Assembly (NCBI RefSeq): GCF_009765685.1
Contig: NZ_LMUY01000103.1
Location: forward strand, 171,023 to 235,022
Direction: 5' to 3'
Length of the DNA stretch: 64,000 bases
From: Acidisphaera sp. L21
GTDB lineage: Bacteria; Pseudomonadota; Alphaproteobacteria; Acetobacterales; Acetobacteraceae
A program made the translations under genes and the position numbers. Numbering within the stretch: the stretch's first letter is position 1; every line of letters begins with the position of its first letter. The notes under the pieces are model-generated. The model made no database searches. It was given only the letters and a program-made list of their open reading frames with translations, and had not been told where the DNA came from. This document shows, piece after piece, positions 49,201 to 57,404 of the stretch.

Positions 49201-51499
49201 CGATGACGTCCCCAGGCGAAAACGGGATTTGGGCGTAGGGTAGTTTATTGTTCCAGTCGGTCATGAATGGCTCGGCCGCCGAAGACCGCAGGTTCTTGTA
49301 TGCGCCATTCTCCAGCCAGGCGCGGCTGATCGGCAGAAAGCGACGGAAATGCGAGTTCCACAGGATGAACTGCACACGGCTGCCGAGACTATCGGATAGT
49401 TCTATCGCCAGCCGGTCCTCGGTCCGGGCGATGCCAGAGGGTGGGCCATCACGGTGAGCCGACGTGGTGAGATCGACAAACAAGGTCTTTGCGCGGTCAA
49501 GCGGTAGACTCTCGATTTGGGCGTGGTTGGCCACGGCGGATCGGTACGCGTCCAGCGTACGTTGGGCGTGGATTTCCCAGCTATGCTCGCGGCTGACCAA
49601 ATCGATCAGGGCCGCGGATTTCTCGTAGACGCGACCCTCCCCATAGGCAGCCAGCACCGCCTCTCGCACACTCGCCAGATCCGCCGGATCGCAGTAGCGG
49701 GCCAAGTCGCCGAAATACTCCCGCTCAGACGAGCGGTCACTGAGAACCATGTTGCAGCCAGCCGCCGCGGCCTCCAATGCCACCAGCGGCGCGCCCTCCG
49801 ACCAACTCGGCAGGCAGAATACTTTTGCACCTGCATAGGCAGAGGCCAGCATCTGGCTGCCCGGCGGCAGGCGACCGATGAAATGAACGTTCGGTGCGTC
49901 GATTTTACTGAGCAGCGAAACGTAGGGCGTGGTCTGCTGCTCACCCACGAACACCAGCGGAATGTCCGTGTCGCGCAAAGCCTCAATCAGGGCGAGTTGG
50001 TTCTTCCGCGCTTCGACCCGGCCCACACAGAGTACGTAATCGGAGATTCCGAATTCTTCGGCGAACATCGCCGGGTCCGCCCCGGTGTACAACTCAAGGG
50101 CAACGGGGTTTGGCACGATCGACGTGGATGGATGTTCGATCCCCTGCTCCCGCAGCAGGGATTCCTCATGGCGACTTAGGAAAATCAGATGGTCCGCGCG
50201 GGATAGGAGTTTGCTGACCATGCGGATATAATCGGGGATCGGTTCGTATTGCTTGGCGTCGGGCAGTTGGGCCGCTGCCAGGCGGTCCCGTGCGGCGCTG
50301 TAGGCGAATTCCACGCCGACGCTGTCGGTGCCGACTTTGGGCAGTAAATGGAGCGGCGTCTCGTAAGCCTGCTTTTCACGCAGATCGAGGTAGATCGGTG
50401 AAATCACCAGGGGACGGTTGGATTTCTGCACCTGACGAAGCAGCAATTCACACTCGGCCGGGTGCCAAATGTTCAGCACGTGCACGACGTCGAATTGTTC
50501 GGCGGAGAAATCGCGTCCGGCGATGAATTTGGCATCGACCCCAAGCCGCCGCAGCATGACGGCGGTCCGCGGCGCGCGCGTGGTCGGTCCACCTTTGGAC
50601 CCAACTTCGCTGCCGTGCACGACGATCGCGGACGAATGCGGCGGCTCGGGCAGTACTTGGACGATGGGGCCGGCAGTCTCGCGCAGGTTCTCGCCCAAGA
50701 TTTCGCCAAACAGCGTGTTATGGTTTTCGGCCCAGGCGGTCCAGCTATAAGCGGCAACGCTGCTGGCCAGATCCTGCTTTTCCTGTAGCGCCTGCAGCAA
50801 CACACGGCGCAGATCATTGGCGTCGCCGTTGCGAAACTCCCGGTGAGGAAACTCGGGCACCCACCCGACATTGGACGAGATGATCGGGCAGCCGCAGGCC
50901 AGCGCCTCTAGCGCGCACATGGGGCCGCCCTCGACCAACGCTGGTATCAGCACGTAATCGAGCGTGCGGTAGAAGTTGGGAAGCTCTGCCTCCGGCACGA
51001 ATTGCGATGCGCCGGGCCAGCCGTCACCGGTAAAATGCCAGTCGATATCGGGGATATCCATCACCGACTGCACCAGGGCCTCGCCTTTGCGGCCGGTGTG
51101 ATAGGTACGACCGACGACGCCGATCTTCAGCCGCGGCCGAAACCGCGTGTGGTCAACGCCGGGGGAAATGGTGCGGACGTTTTGGTGCCCGGCGGCACGC
51201 AGGATCTCCTCGGTCGCACGGGATTGGGCGACGGAATAATCCACCGCACCGGCCACTGCGAAGAAACGATCCGCAGCATCCTGCCTCTGCTCCAGATGGG
51301 TAAACAGGGCCAACTCGTGCTGGGAAACACGGGCCTGCCGCGAGCCATAGGTGATGTAATATTGAATGTCGGCCGCCGGGTCTGGCACGGTATCGAAGCC
51401 CACATAATCCAGCCGGCTCGCGATTTCGTGAGCAAGCCGCTCCAAGATCCAGCCATTGTCGGATATGACGATATGAACCCGCTTGAGGCCGCGTGACAT
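46241..51499 (-). CDS. Giant protein with three GT4 glycosyltransferase domains and three C-terminal Trp-rich beta modules
   Basis: 1752 residues. GT4 domain A (about 1-270): IGVVGRTYHTGRKGEALVQS, LIPALVEGGPMCALEALACG. Domain B (about 286-660): RVEARKNQLALIEAL, CLPSWSEGAPLVALEAAAAG. Domain C (about 670-1065): VLYVSALDVRKNHTLLFSLW, YPSLYEGWGLPVAESLRYG. The remaining about 690 residues hold three beta-sandwich-like modules starting near 1078, 1354 and 1528. Each begins with an aromatic motif, GGWSGIERDGCWTIG, GGWHPPESDGTWSDG and EDWHAPEASMVWANG. They are followed by matching beta-rich stretches (LRVLDMTLE, FRIFSIEIR, FALREIALEV at the ends). A Pro/Arg tail (ENAAGKTAEQ ... RRRNRKPLAV) ends it. 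No membrane segment or signal was seen. Probably polymerises a surface glycan; the sugars are unknown. Confidence 0.82.
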   Translation of the reverse strand: MSRGLKRVHIVISDNGWILERLAHEIASRLDYVGFDTVPDPAADIQYYITYGSRQARVSQHELALFTHLEQRQDAADRFFAVAGAVDYSVAQSRATEEILRAAGHQNVRTISPGVDHTRFRPRLKIGVVGRTYHTGRKGEALVQSVMDIPDIDWHFTGDGWPGASQFVPEAELPNFYRTLDYVLIPALVEGGPMCALEALACGCPIISSNVGWVPEFPHREFRNGDANDLRRVLLQALQEKQDLASSVAAYSWTAWAENHNTLFGEILGENLRETAGPIVQVLPEPPHSSAIVVHGSEVGSKGGPTTRAPRTAVMLRRLGVDAKFIAGRDFSAEQFDVVHVLNIWHPAECELLLRQVQKSNRPLVISPIYLDLREKQAYETPLHLLPKVGTDSVGVEFAYSAARDRLAAAQLPDAKQYEPIPDYIRMVSKLLSRADHLIFLSRHEESLLREQGIEHPSTSIVPNPVALELYTGADPAMFAEEFGISDYVLCVGRVEARKNQLALIEALRDTDIPLVFVGEQQTTPYVSLLSKIDAPNVHFIGRLPPGSQMLASAYAGAKVFCLPSWSEGAPLVALEAAAAGCNMVLSDRSSEREYFGDLARYCDPADLASVREAVLAAYGEGRVYEKSAALIDLVSREHSWEIHAQRTLDAYRSAVANHAQIESLPLDRAKTLFVDLTTSAHRDGPPSGIARTEDRLAIELSDSLGSRVQFILWNSHFRRFLPISRAWLENGAYKNLRSSAAEPFMTDWNNKLPYAQIPFSPGDVIVLFGGAWIRNGAYLQDLLTTKRAMKVGLISTIYDVIQWKFEKWFPEGVGEDFSNNCARVLEYSDRILTCSQCSADDIREFALAVRAPLPPIDVFRLGDTAASIDPAAELDVDVVSRFRDSRFVLYVSALDVRKNHTLLFSLWRRLVSDYGERAPHLIMVGSKGWGAEDIVKQLATDGIASTRVHILHGINDMTLNWLYVNCMFTVYPSLYEGWGLPVAESLRYGKFCLSSNAGSLPEIAPELVELLDPMDFKGWYEALQSYCFTPAYLAARTTKAKTYEPYSWAESASTVADALAHDLAPEALTPLAMGESITFGLVEGGTRSPGAEYQLGGWSGIERDGCWTIGSVASLGMRLDAPASVGVALVIRARAFMPGDTQPQRVRCTINNTVVTNLIVGSQAQQLHIPIYRELLGDTKDLIVALEIEDPRAPAKYSETTDGRLLGLRVLDMTLEPIFHTKLNIWSDVLKHDNGIPMRRPAQGNAPVYLGLDVLVDGPCQAAITLDGISVGRLIFTGQEHELRAIKLMSSENGSLEHCMLGVRSEGFGRVTVRRVGFFDRVPREIIQSLQTETVVVMAAPRRQEAGVPAPMVDLNTLLEFNTTSRLTTGLAGGWHPPESDGTWSDGRPSTAHMRLRGDLQDKLRLTIRYVSYDWLAGEDAAMTVIVGRAQVSMLPANALSVSTETIEVETDLAIDALNIMRVTFSGPPGIAPIMVAEGGDQRRLSFRIFSIEIRTVATAEMERMEQVGATAPLPAMAALPPMEAPSFLTLLPGTPVSFAEGGNIRDALWEDWHAPEASMVWANGGEATLSLRLLSDRGAPVHLHIDMMLYRGALSDGPVDLRFLLDGDEIARTIRADDSWRRETLTLSAQQIMTAGEYLLLTIVSGKAVSPMDIGDAADDRILSFALREIALEVAQADIAAIRAAADATDLLIEEAPVAAVLQDENAAGKTAEQARSTEEPDPPRPTPAEPAVAPTDHAKRRRNRKPLAV

Positions 51500-51882
51500 A
51501 TTAACAGACTACTCCACTGCCAGATGCGCCGGCACATTCGCTACATCCGGCTATCATATCATCACGCTTATCACCAATTGAACGAGGTCGTTTTAACAAC
51601 GCACTGTTATTTGCTTCCCTTCGGCTGCAGGTGCGCCACATCCGACGATCTAGCCTATTGCCGTTCCTTGGCTCTGAGCGCCGAACGAGCAAGAACAGAT
51701 GAGCTGTTTTCTGACACAGGGCGAGCCTGATGCAAAGCGCCACATACGGCGCTGTGTCATCGTTAACGGTAGGTCTGCCCCGATGCGGACCTGTCTTCGT
51801 GTTCACCAATGCGCCACGGCAACGTTCACGTCAGGCCGTTACATAGGGTGGCATCGGTGCTTCGGCGCCTTAGTGAGCGAGG
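51500..51882. other. Divergent intergenic region glycosyltransferase / degP
   Basis: About 380 bp, more AT-rich than the flanks in its first 150 bp. It contains a short inverted repeat (AGCGCC at 51738-51743 with GGCGCT at 51750-51755, 6-nt loop) in the degP-proximal half. It presumably holds the two divergent promoters. An AGGA just before 51883 may serve the degP start at 51895. No gene was recognised. Confidence 0.45.
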
Positions 51883-53400
51883 ATGCTGCAGATTATGCAT
51901 AAGAATGTTCTGAAGATCGGCCGTGGGTCGCGGACGGCACTAGCCGCCGTTCTTTTGGCCGGCACGGCGCTGGGTGGGTTTGCCGCCGGACACGTGGCCC
52001 TAGCGGATACGGCGCCGGCAACCACCTCCGTCACCACCGCAGCGTCCGGCGCAATCCAGCCGACGGCAACGGCGCATCTGTTGCCGGACTTCTCGGACCT
52101 GGTCACCCAGGTTCGCCCGGCCGTGGTGTCGATCACCACGAAGTTGCGCGCGCAGCCGGATGACGAAGACTCGGGCATGCCGAACTTCCCCGGTATGCGT
52201 CACCCCGAGCAGGGCCGCGGCCATGCCATCGAGGCTCGCGGGTCGGGCTTCATCATCGATGCCGATGGCACGATCGTGACGAACAACCACGTTGTGAAGG
52301 ACGCGCAATCCGTGTCGGTGACGATGGATGATGGCACGCAGCTTCCGGCGAAGATCATCGGGCGTGACCCCCGGTCCGATTTGGCCGTGTTGCGGGTCGA
52401 TGCCGGGCACAAGCTGCAGTTCATCCAGCTTGGCGATTCGAACAACGTGAAGCCGGGCCAGTGGGTCGTGGCGGTGGGCAACCCGTTCGGGCTGGGCGGC
52501 ACCGTGACCTCCGGCATCGTGTCGGCCCGCGGACGCGACATCGGGTCGGGACCGTATGACTCGTTTATTCAGGTCGATGCGGCCATCAACCAGGGCAACT
52601 CCGGAGGCCCGCTGTTTACCCAGGACGGCAAGGTGATTGGCGTGAACACCGCCATTCTGTCCCCATCGGGCGGCAGCGTCGGCATCGGCTTCGCCATCCC
52701 GTCCGACACGGTGCGCAGCGTGGTGGCCGAGTTGGAGAAGAGCGGCCACGTCACACGCGGCTACATCGGCGTGCAGGCCCAGCAGGTAAGCACCCAAATG
52801 TCGGCAGCCCTGCACCTGCCCTCCGCCAACGGTGCATTGGTAGCCAGTGTCGAGCCGGACAGCCCGGCATCGAAGGCGGGCCTGCAACCTGGTGACGTGA
52901 TCCAGACGGTGAACGGAACCAAGATCGCCAACCCGCGCGACCTGGCGGTTGACGTTGCTGCGGTGACGCCGGGCGAAGACGCCAAGCTGGAGTTGCTGCG
53001 CGATGGCGACAACAAGTCCGTCTCCATCACGGTTGCATCGCTGCCGAGCGACACGCAGGACGGGACCGACGCGGCCTCGGCACCACGAGGAATCGGCGTC
53101 GCCCTGGCGCCGCTATCACCCGATATGCGCAATCGCTTCAACGTGCCGGGGCGCACCCAGGGCGCGATGATCGCAGAGATAATGCCGGGCTCGGCGGCCG
53201 AGCAGGCTGGGCTGCAGCCTGGTGACGTGGTGGTGGGTGTCGGCAACAAGCCGGTCAACTCGCCGGCTGATGCGGTGTCGGCGATCCGGGCGGCGACGTC
53301 CGGCGGCAAGACGGCAGCGCTGCGCATCATGCGGGACGGCAACATGGCATTCGTGGCGGTTGCCGCAACCACGAGCGGCGACAAGTCCGACCAAGGCTGA
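51883..53400 (+). CDS. degP: Periplasmic serine endoprotease DegP/HtrA (Do-like)
   Basis: 505-residue protein (501 from an alternative Met at 51895, which is better placed for an AGGA site). It is anchored or exported through an N-terminal signal (to about residue 40, AGTALGGFAAGHVALAD). The trypsin-like domain has His136 (TNNHVV), Asp166 (RSDLAVL) and Ser240 (GNSGGPL). Two PDZ domains follow (GYIGVQAQQV..., GVALAPLSPDM...), each ending in the SPASKAGLQPGDVI / SAAEQAGLQPGDVV motif. It degrades misfolded envelope proteins. Downstream are two strong hairpins, the second a terminator. Confidence 0.94.
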   Translation: MLQIMHKNVLKIGRGSRTALAAVLLAGTALGGFAAGHVALADTAPATTSVTTAASGAIQPTATAHLLPDFSDLVTQVRPAVVSITTKLRAQPDDEDSGMPNFPGMRHPEQGRGHAIEARGSGFIIDADGTIVTNNHVVKDAQSVSVTMDDGTQLPAKIIGRDPRSDLAVLRVDAGHKLQFIQLGDSNNVKPGQWVVAVGNPFGLGGTVTSGIVSARGRDIGSGPYDSFIQVDAAINQGNSGGPLFTQDGKVIGVNTAILSPSGGSVGIGFAIPSDTVRSVVAELEKSGHVTRGYIGVQAQQVSTQMSAALHLPSANGALVASVEPDSPASKAGLQPGDVIQTVNGTKIANPRDLAVDVAAVTPGEDAKLELLRDGDNKSVSITVASLPSDTQDGTDAASAPRGIGVALAPLSPDMRNRFNVPGRTQGAMIAEIMPGSAAEQAGLQPGDVVVGVGNKPVNSPADAVSAIRAATSGGKTAALRIMRDGNMAFVAVAATTSGDKSDQG

Positions 53401-53406
53401 GGCCAT

Positions 53407-53435
53407 GGCGCCCGGGGGTTAGATCCCCTGGCGCC
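53407..53435 (+). repeat. Strong GC hairpin after degP
   Basis: GGCGCC-C-GGGG (53407-53417) pairs with CCCC-T-GGCGCC (53425-53435), 10 bp with one mismatch and a 7-nt loop, starting 6 bp past the degP stop. It has no T run, so it may stabilise the 3' end or aid termination together with the next hairpin. Confidence 0.6.
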
Positions 53436-53440
53436 ACGGC

Positions 53441-53486
53441 AAAAAATGGGGCGGTCCGGTAACCCACCGGGCCGCCCCATTTTGCG
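53441..53486 (+). terminator. Bidirectional rho-independent terminator between degP and the LLM monooxygenase gene
   Basis: A 12-bp stem AAAATGGGGCGG (53443-53454) with CCGCCCCATTTT (53472-53483), further pairing inside (CCGG with CCGG). It ends in T-rich sequence on the plus strand and in a T run on the minus strand (the AAAAAA at 53441-53446). It terminates both degP and the convergent minus-strand gene, whose stop lies 12 bp away. Confidence 0.8.
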
Positions 53487-53497
53487 TTTGGCGCGCT

Positions 53498-54619
53498 CTA
53501 CTCGGCCGCGTGCGCCAAAGAGGCGATACCATCGCGCGCGGCCACCAGTTTGCGGACCCGCGGCAGCAACTCGCGGCCATACTGGATCGCGTCGACCAGC
53601 GGGTCGAAACCGCGGATCAGGAAGGTAGTGATACCCAGATCGTAGTAGTCGAGCATCGACTCCGCGACCTGGTCCGGCGTTCCGACAAGGCCGGTCGAGT
53701 TACCTTGCGCCCCAGTGAGTGCGGCGATACCGGTCCAGAGCCGCTTGTCGACGCGCGCACCCTGGGCGGCTGCGGCCAGAAGGCGGCGGGAGCCCTCGTT
53801 GGCCGGCTGCTGCGTCACTTCCCGTGCATTGTTGGGCGAGCGGCCGCTGCCGCCGCTGGCGCGCAGTGCCTTGGCCTGTGCCAGAATGTCATCGGCCTTG
53901 GCCCACGCCTTATCCTCGGTATCCGCCAGCACTGGGCGTAGCGACAGGCTGAACCGAGGCTGGCGACCAAACGGAGCGGCAGCAGCCCGGATCTGGGCGA
54001 CGAGGCTGCGCACCTGGTCGTAGGTTTCGCCCCACAATGCGTAGACGTCGGCATGTTTGCCGGCGACGGCGATCGCGCCCTCGGACGCGCCGCCGAAATA
54101 GACTGGGATGCCGGAAGGGTTGTACGGCTTCAGGTCGCCGAACCCGCGCTCCACCTGGTAGTATTTGCCGGCATAGTCGAAGGGGGTTGTGGACGTCCAT
54201 TCCTGGCGCACGATGTCCAGGTATTCACCAGTGCGGGCATAGCGCTCGCTCTTGGTCAGGTGGTCGCCATCTTGCGCCAGTTCGACGTCATTGCCGCCTG
54301 TGATGATGTGCACGGCGGCGCGGCCCTGGGAAAGATGGTCCAGCGTGGCGAGTTGCCGGGCGGCCAAAGTGGGAGCGGTGAAGCCGGGGCGGTGGGCGAT
54401 CATCAGGCCCAGCCGTTCAGTCACGGAGGCGATGTGCTGGCCGACCAGGATGCTCTCGGCCGAGGTCGAGTTGAAGGCGATGAGCACGCGGTCGAAATCG
54501 ACGTGCTCGTGCGCCTTAGCGACGGTGGCGATGTAGCCCGGGTCGATCGCGAGCCCGGTGCGACGCATGGTTTCGGATGAGTTGAAGTGGCCGACATAGC
54601 CGATGAATTCGACGCTCAT
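53498..54619 (-). CDS. LLM-class flavin monooxygenase, alkanesulfonate monooxygenase-like
   Basis: 373-residue FMNH2-dependent enzyme resembling SsuD: FDRVLIAFNSTSAESILVGQ, RLGLMIAHRPGFTAPTLAARQLATLDHLSQGRAAVHIITGGND, and SGIPVYFGGASEGAIAVAGKHADVYALWGET. SsuD-type enzymes release sulfite from alkanesulfonates when sulfate is scarce. The neighbouring sulfonate-type binding protein supports a sulfur-scavenging role, but neither an SsuB/SsuC pair nor an SsuE reductase was found in this window. Substrate is not certain. Confidence 0.88.
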   Translation of the reverse strand: MSVEFIGYVGHFNSSETMRRTGLAIDPGYIATVAKAHEHVDFDRVLIAFNSTSAESILVGQHIASVTERLGLMIAHRPGFTAPTLAARQLATLDHLSQGRAAVHIITGGNDVELAQDGDHLTKSERYARTGEYLDIVRQEWTSTTPFDYAGKYYQVERGFGDLKPYNPSGIPVYFGGASEGAIAVAGKHADVYALWGETYDQVRSLVAQIRAAAAPFGRQPRFSLSLRPVLADTEDKAWAKADDILAQAKALRASGGSGRSPNNAREVTQQPANEGSRRLLAAAAQGARVDKRLWTGIAALTGAQGNSTGLVGTPDQVAESMLDYYDLGITTFLIRGFDPLVDAIQYGRELLPRVRKLVAARDGIASLAHAAE

Positions 54620-54643
54620 GGTGGAAGCTCCCGTCTTCGTGGC

Positions 54644-55597
54644 CTAGCCGGCCAGGGTTTCGTTGAACGATGCGTCGAACGCCTTGCGGGCGTCGACGCG
54701 GGTGCGGATGATCTTGGCGGCCAGATAGAGGTCCGCCGTCTTCTGTTCGTCCGCGATGACGCCGTCATCGATCGCAACCGGCTTGGTCGCATCGGTGTCG
54801 ATGGTGAGGCGGGCGACCGGCTCGGTCACACCGATCTCCGTGGCCAGGACGCGAGCGTAGTCCGCCGGATGGCTGAGCGCCCAGCGCCGGGCAATGGCAA
54901 GGCGGTGGGTGAAGTCGACGATTTGCGGCCGGTAGGTGGCAATGGCCAAATCCGTCGCGGTAAGGAACGACAGCCCCGTCATGAGGCCGTTGCGCCCGTC
55001 CACGATGACCCGGGCTTGATCCACCAGCTTGGCCTGCGCCACGTAGACGCCCCAGGAGCACCAGGCATCGACCGACCCGGCACTGAGTGCAGTCTTGGCC
55101 TCCGCCGGTAGGAGGTTGACGACCGTGTAGTCGGAAGGCGACCATTTCTGCTGCGCCGCCACTGCCAGCACCAGCAAATGGCCGATGGAGCCGCGGTTGA
55201 CTGCGATGCTGCGGCCCTTCAGGTCCGCTACAGCGCGGATTGGCGAGTCTTTGCCGACCATGATCGCGGTGCCGCCCGCGGTCGTGCGAACGGGGGCGAT
55301 GATGCGCCCGCGCAGCCCAGCAGCCAGCCCGAAGGTCGTTGGGGCATCGCCGGCGAACCCGAGGTCAACCGCCTCGGCGTTCAATGCCTCCAGCACGGGA
55401 GCGGCAGCGGGAAACTGACTCCACTCTAGGCGGTATGGCAGGTTGTCCAGCACGCCGGCAGCCTTCATGACGGATTGAGTGCCCCCCTTCTGGTCGCCGG
55501 CGCGCAACACCGGGTCTGCGGCAAAGGCAGCGTGCCGAATGGCCAGGGCCGGCGCTGCCAGCAGCATGGCGCGGCGGGATAGTTGGAATTCAGACAC
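54644..55597 (-). CDS. Sulfonate/nitrate-type ABC substrate-binding protein (SsuA-like)
   Basis: 317-residue periplasmic binding protein. A GTG start at 55597 is chosen because a GGAGAGAGAGG ribosome binding site lies just upstream. The N-terminus has SRRAMLLAAPALAIRHAAFA, a Tat-type signal. The mature part has RAGDQKGGTQSVMKAAG, ALNAEAVDLGFAGDAPTTF, GKDSPIRAVADLKGRSIAVNRGS and DAWCSWGVYVAQ, typical of the SsuA/TauA class. It directly precedes the monooxygenase gene on the same strand. No permease or ATPase is adjacent. Confidence 0.87.
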   Translation of the reverse strand: MSEFQLSRRAMLLAAPALAIRHAAFAADPVLRAGDQKGGTQSVMKAAGVLDNLPYRLEWSQFPAAAPVLEALNAEAVDLGFAGDAPTTFGLAAGLRGRIIAPVRTTAGGTAIMVGKDSPIRAVADLKGRSIAVNRGSIGHLLVLAVAAQQKWSPSDYTVVNLLPAEAKTALSAGSVDAWCSWGVYVAQAKLVDQARVIVDGRNGLMTGLSFLTATDLAIATYRPQIVDFTHRLAIARRWALSHPADYARVLATEIGVTEPVARLTIDTDATKPVAIDDGVIADEQKTADLYLAAKIIRTRVDARKAFDASFNETLAG

Positions 55598-55915
55598 GAA
55601 ACCTCTCTCTCCGCGCAACGGGATCGCAGCGGCGTTATTCGTCAGTCAGGTGCAAACGAGCCGGCCGGAAAATGCTACTCGCGCAACGCCCGGCCGCGAC
55701 ATCGGACGGCGCGTGACCGCCGGATGATCTGGCTCTGACATGGTGCGATGCACGGTTGCATAGGGTGAAGGTCAGATCGCCGGGGCCAAGTGTCAAAGAC
55801 TAAACAGTGGACTGGTTGCAAAAAGGATAGGCTTGCTCCACCAGAGCCACCGCGCAGTAACGTTCATCGCTTTAAGGCAGCGGATTGAGAACCTTATCTG
55901 CTGACGACCGCGTGA
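55598..55915. other. Intergenic region, nothing recognised
   Basis: About 318 bp between the sulfonate-type binding-protein gene and the FAD protein gene, both on the minus strand. It probably carries the promoter of the binding-protein/monooxygenase pair. No gene, repeat or terminator was recognised. Confidence 0.4.
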
Positions 55916-57334
55916 TTACAGCGTCGACGTGGCCAGCGAGACCCGGGTCGGCAGGGCGGCGAGCAGGCCTGCGAGGTGAGTTGCCAAATTTACGGCCTGT
56001 CGGCGCAGGTCCGGCACGGCAGTCATCTCCCAGAACATGCCGCGCGTCAGTGGCCCGATGCCGAAGATCTGCCGCGAGATGCCGCCTTCGCCATCGCGAA
56101 GGGCGCAAGTACCGGTCACGTCTAGCCCCAGATGCAGCGTGTCGGGGCGGGCCATGCCGGTATCCAGCAGGGATCGCAGCAGCGGATCGTCGGTGCGGGC
56201 GTAGTCGTAGGATGGGCCGGAGCAATTGATCACCCGGGCAGCCAGCAAATGGCCCTCGCCACCCCCGTCGCGCGGGTGGATGCGAAATCCGACTTCGACC
56301 CGGTCGCTGCCCACCGCCTCATACGTCTCGATACGGCCGCGGCGAACGCGCAATTGGAAGGCGGCTCGGGCAGCGGCAATCCTGTCGGCCAGTTGCGGCG
56401 CCAGGCGGTGTCGATGGACGTCCCACCACGGGCGTAGGTGTCGGAGAAACGCCTTGCGCCCAAGTGTCGGCATGGATTGCCACAGATCCTGCGTGAAGGG
56501 GCGGATCGAGTCGACGGCGGCCTGCCAATTGCTGCCGCGGGAGGCGGCGTCTTCCGCCTCCCGCCGCAAGGCGGCCAGCAAACCCACCGGGTTGCTCGGC
56601 AGCGGCGGCAGGGGGCGGGGCAGTAGGGCAGTAGGGGGCACATGCGTCCGGGGAAGCAAGCCGCGGCGCGACATGGCGGTGATGGGGCCGGTATGGCCGC
56701 GGTCCAGCAGGGACAGGATGGTGTCGATGGCGGTGAGGCCGGTGCCGATGAGGAAGACTGGCTCGGTCTGTTCCAGCCCGTCCAACGCGTCAGGCCGCCA
56801 TGGGTCGGCGTGATAGAACGGGCTATCGTAGAAGCTGGGGTCGGCGATGCGAGGGGCGGCCGGGGGGAAGTTACCGATGGCCAACACGGCAAGGTCGGCG
56901 GTCAACGCGCGGTCGCCGTCCAGATGCAGCCGCAGGGCCGACCCGGCGGGCACGATCGACTGCACGTTGCCGCGCATCATCGTCAGGCGGCCTTGGATTT
57001 CTGGCCGCCGCAGCTCCGTCTGCAGTGCATGGCGCAGATAGGCGCCGTAGGCCTGGCGGGGGACGAAGCCAGGGCTGTCGGCGCTTTGCCACTTTGGATG
57101 GGATTGCAGCCAGTCGACGAAGTCACTGGGCTGGTCCGGAAAGGCAGTCATCCGGGCGGCTGGGACGTTCAGCAAGTGGTTCGGGTTCGCAGTGGCGTAG
57201 GCTAGGCCGGGCCCGAACTCCCCCACGCGTTCCAGCAGCACGATGCTGGTGCCTGCGGGAACGCGGCGCAGGGCCTGGATGGCCAGCAAGGTGCCGCTGA
57301 AGCCAGCACCGACGATCGCGAGAGTGCGGGACAC
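55916..57334 (-). CDS. FAD/NAD(P)-binding oxidoreductase (FAD-NAD(P)-binding family)
   Basis: 472-residue flavoprotein with an N-terminal FAD-binding motif TLAIVGAGFSGTLLAIQALRR, then FGPGLAYATANPNHLLNVPAARM, LAIGNFPPAAPRI and a second NAD(P)-type motif FLIGTGLTAIDTILSLLDRG. The C-terminal HLGLDVTGTCALRDGEG and IFGIGPLTRGMFWEMTAVPDLRRQAV resemble proteins of the FAD-NAD(P)-binding family that include putative hydroxylases or nitrogen-compound oxidoreductases. The actual reaction is unknown. It is 70 bp downstream of the GMC gene on the same strand, so a shared transcript is possible. Confidence 0.83.
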   Translation of the reverse strand: MSRTLAIVGAGFSGTLLAIQALRRVPAGTSIVLLERVGEFGPGLAYATANPNHLLNVPAARMTAFPDQPSDFVDWLQSHPKWQSADSPGFVPRQAYGAYLRHALQTELRRPEIQGRLTMMRGNVQSIVPAGSALRLHLDGDRALTADLAVLAIGNFPPAAPRIADPSFYDSPFYHADPWRPDALDGLEQTEPVFLIGTGLTAIDTILSLLDRGHTGPITAMSRRGLLPRTHVPPTALLPRPLPPLPSNPVGLLAALRREAEDAASRGSNWQAAVDSIRPFTQDLWQSMPTLGRKAFLRHLRPWWDVHRHRLAPQLADRIAAARAAFQLRVRRGRIETYEAVGSDRVEVGFRIHPRDGGGEGHLLAARVINCSGPSYDYARTDDPLLRSLLDTGMARPDTLHLGLDVTGTCALRDGEGGISRQIFGIGPLTRGMFWEMTAVPDLRRQAVNLATHLAGLLAALPTRVSLATSTL

Positions 57335-57404
57335 CTTGCCTCCATCTGGACTGGACGGGACCTACTGGGCCGGGGCCGCCATGTCCACCGCAGCGTGCGG
57401 GTGG

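Noticed and set aside
51738-51760. An AGCGCC/GGCGCT inverted repeat upstream of degP as a regulator site
   Set aside because: Too short and not matching any named heat-shock or envelope-stress operator; listed only as part of the intergenic description.
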